Shown here: in pieces, positions 22,470-33,716 of the stretch | How the letters are laid out: the number at the start of each line of letters is the position of its first letter | Numbering within the stretch: the stretch's first letter is position 1 | Source of the DNA: Metridium senile | Taxonomy: Eukaryota; Cnidaria; Anthozoa; Actiniaria; Metridiidae | Reading direction: 5' to 3' | NCBI GenBank assembly: GCA_949775045.1 | Contig: OX459100.1 | Location: 11,597,086 to 11,661,085 of the forward strand | DNA length: 64,000 nucleotides | Program-made: the position numbers and the translations under genes | The notes under the pieces: generated by a model | Seen by the model: the letters and a program-made list of their open reading frames with translations, nothing else | Told to the model about the DNA's origin: nothing | Database searches by the model: none

Positions 22470-25013
22470 ATGGCGAAAAAGACTTTCACGTGGGAAGAAC
22501 TGAGGCATAAGAACTCGAAAGAACAGCTATTTGTGGCTGTTAGAAGCAAGGTTAGGGGTTAATGTCGAATGTTAATATGTCGTCACAGTTCACAGACTTT
22601 AATTGCATATTAACTTTTGAACTTTTTGGTTCGTTTGAAATCTTTCTGTGTAACATAGCGTACATATATTCATAATTCACTTGATCTAAAGAATATTTGC
22701 GCGGTGTTCAATCAAGAAACGTTTTACAAGTCTCTACAAAGATATACAAAGATTTAAATCATAACACTTGAGCTGGTTTAGCAATAATTAATATGATGTC
22801 GAGTTCTATTTGGAATATTCTGCTATAGCAAAACCTCTGCTAGCTTGCAGGGCAAATTTGGAATTAATTTGCACAAGTTTTTCGGTTTTCAAAGAGTCCA
22901 TAATTGTCCGTATGGCAAGTGCAAACCGTGGGCCTTCTGAAAGGGCGAATAGATGATGTGGCCGCATGCGTCAGAGCGGAAAATTCAAAACTTTCATGCA
23001 AAACATGAAAACAGTTCTTTTGTATTTTTCTTGACAATTTTTGAAAGACTTGCCGTCTAAAGTGTTTTTTAAATTGTTATCAAACATTAGCGACTAGAAT
23101 GATATAAGGAATATAAGAGAAAGTACAATCAAAAGAGAAAATATTGCTTGTTATTTCCACTCTGTTACATCTTTTGTGGACTGCACTGCTCCAAGCCAAT
23201 CAAGTCTAAGTACCTTTTACCTTTTTTATTGTAAATTGTTTACATTATTTATACCACATCTACATAAAATGCTCGTTTTTGATTGGTTGATTGACTGTGA
23301 ATATTTTCTTAATTTTCTTAATTAATATATTGCACTTGTGCTATTATAAATTTCACGCGTCCTTCCCGGCGTGCTTTGAGGCTTGTGTGTGTTTGTCTTT
23401 ATTTTTTTGCCTATTTTTCATCTGAGACTCGCATTTTATGTAGATATGTATATCAATATAGGAAATTCTACCTTAGTTCTCGAAGAATTAATGAAAAATA
23501 CCGCTTGTATATTTGATGAAAGAGGCAGAATATTATGAGTCGAGTGCTACGCACTAAGCCACTTTCATCAAATACGCGTAATTAATTCTTCTCGAACGGT
23601 GTAATTTCCTATACAAATTTCATGTTGTTGCCTATTATTAAAGTTAAAGGTGTGGTTTTTTTTATGTGTTTTTTTTTATAGGTTTACGATGTAACAAAGT
23701 TTATCGATCGTCATCCCGGTGGTCGTGATGCGTTGCTGATGGCAGGAGGACGTGATATCACCTTGGTGTTTGAATCTTATCATGCACTTACAGATAAAGC
23801 ACACAAGTATGTTAATATTCTCTTTACTATATACGATAGGTAATAGAATGAAATTTGTAGCACCGTGAAATATGTTGACTTAACTTTACTCACGTTTGAG
23901 CTTTAGCCCTTCGTCGGAGTAAAAGGCGTTACAAATTTCATAATATTATATACATACTGAGAAATACTCACTGAAAATATATTGAGTAAATTTCCGTTCA
24001 TTCACTGGTCTCAGCCAAACAGAGAGACGAACGACGTTCCGTGAAAAAAAGGCGTTCGCGGATCTGATTGGACGAACGATGTTTTTTCACTGCACTTGAA
24101 TGGTTTCCATCCCTGCGCGGGTGGACTTGGTAGCTTTGTCATTGAACGAAATAGTCTTGTCAGTGTTGTTGTTGTTGTTATTTTACTAAAATAGGTCGTT
24201 TTTTTACTGTAAGAAGTAGTCGAAAGCATAAGAATGGAAGAAAATAGATTTGTTACTCCCAATGACACTGTAGAGGATTATGTAGAAAGTCTACAAAACA
24301 AGAATACTAAGGGAAAAACTGAGCGAGATGTAAGGCTTTTAAAACGCTATCTAACATCACAAAATGAGGAAAGAGAAGTTAACGAAATAGAGCCACAACA
24401 GCTAGATAGATATCTAGCTGAATTCATTCGTTCGGTTAGACGAAAAGATGTAAACAAATTAAATACGCTTATGAAAACGATGGCGACAAAGGGCAATCTC
24501 TCGAATGAGCGGCTAACAAATCACAGCGCTCGTAAAGGAATGATTCAGAAACTCAATGACAATGACATTCCTCCAACACACATCATGCAGTTAACCATCT
24601 AACAGATATAATTTACGCTCGAGTACCTCACTACTACTGTCTGTACCATTTATAAAATCAAAGGCTACACTTGGCGATAGATCTTTCCTTATGGCGGCAC
24701 CTAAACTGTGGAATGCCCTGCCCATCAACATCAGAGAACTGGACACTATTACTAAATTTAAGCGACATTTGAAAACTTACTATTTTAAACAGCATTATAA
24801 ATAATTTATTTAATTTTACTGATCAATATTATAATTATAATATCATTATTGCTTTTTATGGTTTTTAATAGTAGCAAACTCTATTGGAACAATGACACTT
24901 TTCTTATATTACATTGTTATAATCTTTCATTTTATTCATTTATATATATTGATAATTGTATACTACAGCGCAGGTGATAATTTTTATTGAACCTGCGCTT
25001 TATAAATCATTAA

Positions 25014-25054
<41 letters not shown>

Positions 25055-27985
25055 GTGGTCACAAAAACTTACAAAGTATAGTGAACTATAGTTCCGTTAA
25101 CATAGAACAGCAACGTAAAATGTCTGAAATTCTGAGCTGCACCGAGTCAAAGACAGTTCAACAACAAACCACAGTCGAGGGACGACCATAGTGCATCTTG
25201 TTCATCATCTATACCGCAGCCAACGACGTTGAAGTTATTTGAAGGAGCAAGTATAAGCGGCGGGTATTTCAATATTTCAGTTAACACTCTGAATACTTCT
25301 CCTGTTGTTCCTTCGCAAAGCGAAACCTCAATTGTTGAAAAGAGAAAATGGAAGCGAATTAGAAGTGTACTAGATTCGGATTCTAAATAACCTAAGTTAA
25401 ACATTTTTGCTTTTTTTTCACAAAAATGCAGCATAAGTTGTCTCACATTTTCATTCTATTTGTGTTTAAGGCAAGAATTTCTGTATTGGTCTTTTCTGCA
25501 TATCACTGATATGATTTTGCAGTTTTACAGTACATATTTAAGCTTAATGATCATTATACTTGTTTTCAATGCTCTTTGTACCAATTGTAATAAAATATTC
25601 CTCATCGCATTTAAGTATATTTTGCAGTTTGAGAATCAAATAAAAGATTATGGAATATTATCAAATTTCTCAGTATGTATATAATAAACAGAATACAGCA
25701 TGGAAAGTGCTTTATACAGTTTTTAAGTTTTTTTCGAAGACTCGCTCGTTCGTTTTTTTGATACTGCACAACTCGTGAATAAAAACCGTAAGCGCGCACT
25801 TTCCATGAAGTATTCTCTATATATTAATACCTATCGTTTATATCAAACACCGACACAGCCTATACTAGTTTACCCGCTAGTTTCCATTCTCTTTACTATA
25901 TAGTTGAACCTCTGCAATATGGACACTAGGTAAACATCAAAAACCTGTAAAATATACAGTTGAACCTCTGTAATACGGACACTGGATATACATTTAAACC
26001 CCTGTAAGGCGGACACTGAATATACAGTTGAACCTCTGTAATACGGACACTAGGTATACATCAAAAACCTGTAAAACGGGCACCGAATATACAGTTGATC
26101 CTCTGTAATACTGACTGAATATACAGTTGAACCTCTGTAAGATTAACGGGCATTGATTGTTCAAAATAAATACGTTGATACAAATATGGCGACCTGCTAT
26201 TGCACTTGACTGGTTAGCCTCGTCCTCATGCTGGAACACAATAGAGTTTTCACATGTATGAGAGGCTATCCAGTCAAGAACAATAGTTATTTAAATTGAT
26301 CGCCATTTTTCGATGTGGTGTATTATTAGAATACTATAATATACGAACAATAGAAACGGCAGTAAAGACAGCTTCCAAGTTACTTATTCTAACAGTGAGT
26401 AATGTACGATGATTAACGTATCAGAAATACTGTATGCAATCTTGAAAACAATGCCATTACCATATATGGTATTGTAGGTGAGAAGTAATAAAAGATTTTG
26501 ATTAGCGCGCGAGATTTTTTTCTTTTTTTAACCGGTTGAGATTGCAACAGAACAATAGGCATAACTTTGATAAAATGAATAAATATATATTTCTATATAC
26601 CTAGGGTATTGGAGAAGCATTATGTCGGTGAACTGATATCACACAAATACCCGACATATCCAGAACCAGGGTGAGTTACTCTAAACACATATACACAAGT
26701 TTTCAGTTTGAGGTTTTTCCTTAATTATACACCTATTTCAAAAATCGTTGTCGCGGCCGGAGCTACAGTCCACACTCTAAAGCCTGCAAATTCTTTCCCC
26801 GCAACATCGCAAAAAATATTCATCAACACCGCAATCCCCCAAGTCCTCCACCTTTAACCTATCGATTTCACCGTCTTATACACCTAATTCAAAAAAGGTT
26901 GACGGGACGAACGGCGATTGCACGACCGAAATAGACTGTGGGTAATACGAATTTCTTCTTATTCCATTCTAAATTATCCAAACACCGTTCAGCGATGACC
27001 TTAGATGGGTGTTTTGAAGGTTTTGCTAAACGGCGGAGGCATTATTTGGTTAATTTAGAAACCAATAAGAAGGAATTCGCATTGACCATAGTTCCTTTCG
27101 GTCGTGCAATCGCCGTTCGCCCCTTCAACCTTTTCTGAATTAGGTGTATTTTTACATCATTGTACATGATGTTGTGATAGGTTGTTCTCTAAGACTATAA
27201 GAGAAAGAGTTCGAAAGTACTTCAAGGATACAAAGAAGGTATGAAGACTGTCACATATATACATCATTACTCTATACAGTCATTTGAAAAAACGTTGTCG
27301 CTGACCTTCTCCGCGACTACGCCACTACCTAGCCCGAACAGGAGTATGGGTAAAAATCACTGAAGCAATACATTTTGAGCAGGTGCTATAGAATATGCTA
27401 AAATATGGAGAGTACATGAATGAATGTATGCCTTCGCGTTGTTCGCAAAGAAAATAAGAGGGCAATGAATTTTGAGATAAACCGTTGTTTAGAGCGAGGA
27501 AATATCGACAAGTAAATAGCTACTTCTTCAGTTTTCAAGCAGAGGACTTGTGTCATCCAAATCACGCCAGCATAGATCTTCGCTGTATGCTCGAGGCATG
27601 GCTAATCAAAATGGATGCAAGTCACTGAGAGCTCAAGGTGTTGATTAAACATGCAGATAACCGCTTCAGTGATTTCTACCCATACTCCTTTTCGGTCTAG
27701 TCGCTTAGTTGCGAAGCTGGTCAGCGACAACATTTTTTCAAATGACTGTATACTACCCCCTCACTTACTTTTCTCTAGTATCTTTGTTCTACGCGAACGA
27801 AAGATAATCCCTCCCATAAACTATAAAACCCAGTAAGTTTTCAAAGCTACACCTCTGGTATAGAAGCGTTTGCAAGGTATACTGCCCTGGCTGCCAGACT
27901 ATATTGTAGGGTAGTAATGATTGATGATGGTAATGATTATTATGATTGTTATCGTGTGATAGTGATGATGATGGTGATGATGATA

Positions 27986-28060
<75 letters not shown>

Positions 28061-31000
28061 GCAATAGTGATAGTGGTCGTGGTGGTAATGATTGATGATG
28101 GTAATGATGATTATGATTGTTGTCCTGATTGTGATATTGATGATGATGATGATGATGATGATGGCAGTGGTGGTGGTGGTAATGGTTGATGATGGCTATA
28201 GTGATAGTGATGAAGATGATGATGGTGCTGGTGGTGGTAATGGTTGATGATGGTAATGATGATGGTTATAGTGATAGTGATGAAGATGATGATGGTGCTG
28301 GTGGTGGTAATGGTTGATGATGGTAATGATGATGGTTATAGTGATAGTGATGATGATGATGATGGTGCTGGTGGTGGTAATGGTTGATGATGGTAATGAT
28401 GATGGTTATAGTGATAGTGATGATGATGATGATGGTGCTGGTGGTGGTAATGGTTGATGATGGTAATGATGATGGTTATAGTGATGGTGATGATGATGAT
28501 GATGATGGTGCTGGTGGTGGTAATGGTTGATGATGGTAATGATGATAGGTTCTTGTGATGGTGACGATGGTGTTTTTGATTTGGTGGTTAATATGATGAT
28601 GTTGGTGATACTGTTGTGGCGATGATCATGATGACAATGATAGTAATGACGGTCATAATGATGGTAATTTTATTGCACTGCAGGACCCTAAAGACCCAGA
28701 AAAGATGTGGATCCGTCTTATATTGCTACCTGTGATATTCTTAACATTGTGTTATGCGCAGGTATATAATATCATCTCATATTCATGTAATTGTAATGAA
28801 CAATAATGACATAATGTCAGCATCAACATCACCTTCATAATCATCACCATTTTCAATGGCAAAGATGATGTTGATGACTATGTTTATAATAATGTTATAA
28901 ACAAAGCGACATTTATACCACGTGATCTGTATGCAAATTAGCCGTCTTTTTTGTTTGTTAATTAATATGACCCAGAGAGGCTCTTACTACTGACAACTAC
29001 AAGTCCTCTTTAAATGTGGGACGTAAATTAGAGAATCTTGCGTATGATCAGAAGGTTATGAGCGGTTCGTTATCACATTTTTGTGTAATTTTCAATGTTT
29101 TATCATTTTCATTTTCAATGTAATTTTCAATATTTGAATTTTTTGTTTTATATTGATGGATTTTTTAAGCTATTTAAAAAACTCGCAGGAAGTGTTTCGG
29201 CTACGTCTCGGGTTTTTATACTTGATAAAACACTCCTGCTCGTTTTATAAATATTACATAATACAGGGTTCGTGCTGATGTCAGTAAACAAAATCTAAGG
29301 AGTTTTCAAGGAGTTTTCAAGGACCAAAAAGTAATTTTTAAGCACTTTTTGCGACAAATTTGATATACGAAAATTTACGAATTTACGAAAATGATGTACA
29401 ATACTATGATTTTTTCTTAACTTTAAATTGCAATACTGGAATTTTTACCCTACTCTAGCTAGAATTAAGGAGTTTTTAAGGAGGTTTTGCTGATTTTTTA
29501 TAATTCAAGGGCTTTTCAAGTGCCCTTAAAAACGTAAATCAAATCTAAGGAGTTTTCAAGGAGTTTAAGGCTTAAACTGAGGTATATGTAAGGCTTACCA
29601 GTTATTGTTTCCATAGTTATTTTGGCTTACTGATAGTCTACTGTGGTCAACTCTTGTTGCCATAGTAACTGGCTGGCTTGGAGCCTTAATAGCAATGACT
29701 CTTGTACATGACTCCAGGTACCTAGAAGAAAATACATATTTAGTATTATGACATGGGCAGTAATTATGACGATGGTAGTGATGAGGATGATGATGATAAT
29801 GATGATAATGATGATGGTGATGATAATGATGACTTTTATGATGGTGATGATAATGATAATGGTGATGATAATGATGACTATTAAGATGGTGATGATAATG
29901 ATGACTATTAAGATGGTGATGATAATGATGACTATTAAGATGGTGATTATAATGATGACTATTAAGATGGTGATGATAATGATGAGGATGGTAATGGTGA
30001 TGATAATGATGACTAGATGATACAAGAAAATGTAGCTAGCCAATCAGCGCGAAGCTAACAAGCTCAAGTTGTTAGCATAACCCATGACAGGAAAAAATTG
30101 CGCACCAAAACCTGCCTCAGTAGAGTAGGGTACTCGTGAATGATTTTTTTCGGTCAGAAAAATCGAAACTAAAACTCAAAAAACTTTTAAAAATCAATAT
30201 ACAACAATATTTACAACATGATATAACAATTATCGTCAATAAAATAAAATCATTCTTGAAAATGTAAAGCATCAAATAAACTTTTTTTAATACGTCGAGG
30301 CTCCCCTCCCTCGAAATGATTATTGGTCAGTGCGGGTTTTACATAGGTTTTAAAGCCATTAGGGACTACGGTCAACTTCAAGACTTCAAAAGTTCATTAA
30401 ATCGTCGTTCAAGTCCAAGATATCTCAAGAGAAGCCATTCTAAATCTTTTTCCTTAGTTCTCGTTTCTTCTAGAAGAGTGATGCCAGCTATAGCTATGCA
30501 GCTCTGACAAGTTTTGGATGCCTGACAATCAGTGAAAGGAGCTCGACTAAATTCCCTTTCAAAAAGCATGTTTATATTAAATCAAGGTGCAAAGAAGTTT
30601 CACATGCACATTGCATTCTTAATCCGTTGTTTATTTTCTTCTTTCAATATATTCAAATACCTTCGACACGTACTGTTTTTATGGGTGAATGAACGGCGAG
30701 CTGGGGGTTTTCCCTTCGTTTTATTCATATTTTTATACAATACAGCATTACAAAAATGCAAACTAAAGGCTAACAACTTTGGTGAATTCGTATGCAGGCC
30801 TGGCCGCAAATACATTACCTAGGACTATGATGAGGATGATGATGGTGATGATAATGATGACTATTATGAGTATATGATGATGGTGATGATTATGATGATA
30901 ATGATGATGGTGATGATAATGATGATGGTGATGATAATGATGATAATGATGATGGTGATGATAATGATGATGGTGATGATAATGATGATAATGATGATGG

Positions 31001-33684
31001 TGATGATAATGATGATTGTGATGATAATGATGATAATGATGATGGTGATGATAATGATGATTGTGATGATAATGATGACTATAATGATAATGATGATGGT
31101 AATAATAATGATGATGGTGATGATAATGATGATTATGATGATGGTGATGATAATGATGATGGTGATGATAATGATGATTATGATGATGGTGATGATAATG
31201 ATGATTATGATGATGGTGATGATAATGATGATGATGGTGATGATAATGATGATGATGGTGATGATAATGATGACTATGATGAGGATGATGATGGTGATGA
31301 TAATGATGATAATGATGATGGTGATGATAATGATGACTATGATGATGGTGATGATAATGATGATGGTGATGATAATGATGACTATTATGATGGTGATGAT
31401 GGTGATGATAATGATGACTATGATGAGGTGATGAGGATGATGATGGTGATGATAATGATGATAATGATGATGGTGATGATAATGATGACTATGATGATGG
31501 TGATGATAATGATGATGGTGATGATAATGATGACTATGATGAGGATGATGATGGTGATGATAATGATGATAATGATGATGGTGATGATAATGATGACTAT
31601 GATGATGGTGATGATAATGATGATGGTGATGATAATGATGACTATTATGATGGTGATGATGGTGATGATAATGATGACTATGATGAGGTGATGAGGATGA
31701 TGATGGTGATGATAATGATGATAATGATGATGGTGATGATAATGATGACTATTATGATGGTGATGATAATGATGATGGTGATGATAATGATGACTATTAT
31801 GATGGTGATGATGGTGATGATAATGATGAGGATGATGATAATGATGACTATGATGATGGTGATGATGGTGATGATAATGATGAGGATGATGATAATGATG
31901 ACTATTATGATGGTGATGATGGTGATGATAATGATGATGGTGATGATAATGATGACTATTATGATGGTGATGATAATGATGAGGATGATGATAATGATGA
32001 CTATTATGATGGTGATGATAATGATGATTGCTGGAGGGCAAACAGGACTTGCACCCCAATAATTGGTGGTGAATCCTGACAATATTCAAATTTATCAATA
32101 ATTAACTATAGTTTATTCAACAGTCATTTTGCTATCACCCATACCCCGTGGGTGTGGAAGGCCATTGGTATTGGTGCACATAACTTTTTGCTTGGATGCT
32201 CTTACTATGTATGGATTTTACAGGTAAGTAAGCCCATTATACTCCCTTTGTCTGTTCCAGTCGTATGGTTTTATATTGTATCTAATATCTAATTCCTAAA
32301 TCCTAAATCCTGGCCTATTCCATCCTATTTTATCACATGTTAATACTTACAAGTTTAGTAATGTTCTTCTAGCATGTATTTGGCCATCATCCGTACACTC
32401 AGATTGACGAAGCCGATCCTGACATTGTAACATCAAAAACGGTAAGGAGGTACATTTGAACTACTATTAGTGAAAATCTACTAGTATTCTAATTAAAATC
32501 TCTCTAATACCGAGAGAAAAGCTGTGAATTTTTCCATATTGCAATTTCGTGAGGCCTTTGCCCTCGTCAACTGTCAGCCGTTAGAAAACATGAGCTCGTA
32601 GTCTAAATGTGAAATAGATCTTTGCCTTCAACAATACACAGAAATGTCTTGGCAGAGATGGCGTTGTCACCATTCCTCTCCCCTTCCCCCATAGTTGCTC
32701 TCCCCCTCCCCCAGAGAAGGCTACATTGGCTATGACTGCTGTGTCACGTGACCATAACCTGATTGCACGCCCTTGCCTTACCAAGTTAATCTTCCAGTTT
32801 AATGTTATCTAGCACTGTTGTACTATTTGACAAAATGCGCATTTGCATCGTCTCAGCCTCGATTTGCTGTAAAAATTTAAAAAAATTCCAAGCAAAACAC
32901 ACAAAAAATGCACTGTATAAAATCTGAGTTCTCCATTGGCTCAAGTCGATCACGTGGAGTGCTGTTCTTCGTCTATAACGTACGCAGAGCGTATTTCAGC
33001 AAACACACTTTTAATATTAAAAGAGTTAGAGACTTTTCGTTCGTTCTTTATCGACAAATACAGTCACTTGCTGACTGTTCAATGAACCCGAAATTTCTTC
33101 ATACTTATTATTATTATCAAATTTCTTCATACTGCGCTCGGCCTATAGCTACGGCCTCGTGCAGTATTTAACATTTCTCGTTCATTGAACAGTCAGCGCG
33201 TGCCTATATTTGCCGATAAAGAACTCAACCCCTATACAATAGAAAACACATTTGAATTTACTCTGAATTGAGGCTTTCCCTTTGCAAATGTGCCTACAAA
33301 CATGAAACTGGAGTATTACTGTAAAGGTAAGCATCCTTATATTTTTTAATATTAAATATTGTTGTATATTCTTTAGCATCCTGATATTCGTCGCATCAAA
33401 GAGACGCAGACTTGGGTTCCGCCTTATTTTGTACAGCATATTTATGCACCAATAATATATGGCGCAGTAAGTCAACTATAATAAATATCCTATAATATCA
33501 TTGATAATTGATGTAATAATATTAGCTTGATCTTAACGTCAAACATGTTATAATAATAAAATTTGGTATTCGTTTGACACACACATCATCATCATCATTC
33601 TCATCATTACCATCACTCGTCATCAATAGCATCATCACCATCATCATTATCATCGCATCATGTTATCATCAGTTCATCATCATC

Positions 33685-33716
<32 letters not shown>

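Noticed and set aside
26938..27138. 66-codon frame duplicated at 47040-47240
   Set aside because: It lies inside a MITE with long inverted arms; the frame is a by-product of the arm sequence.
30378..30569. 63-codon minus-strand frame (Cys- and Glu-containing) with an almost identical partner at 51426-51617
   Set aside because: Near-identity is explained by the recent duplication of the whole gene; no domain, splice signal or promoter is visible.
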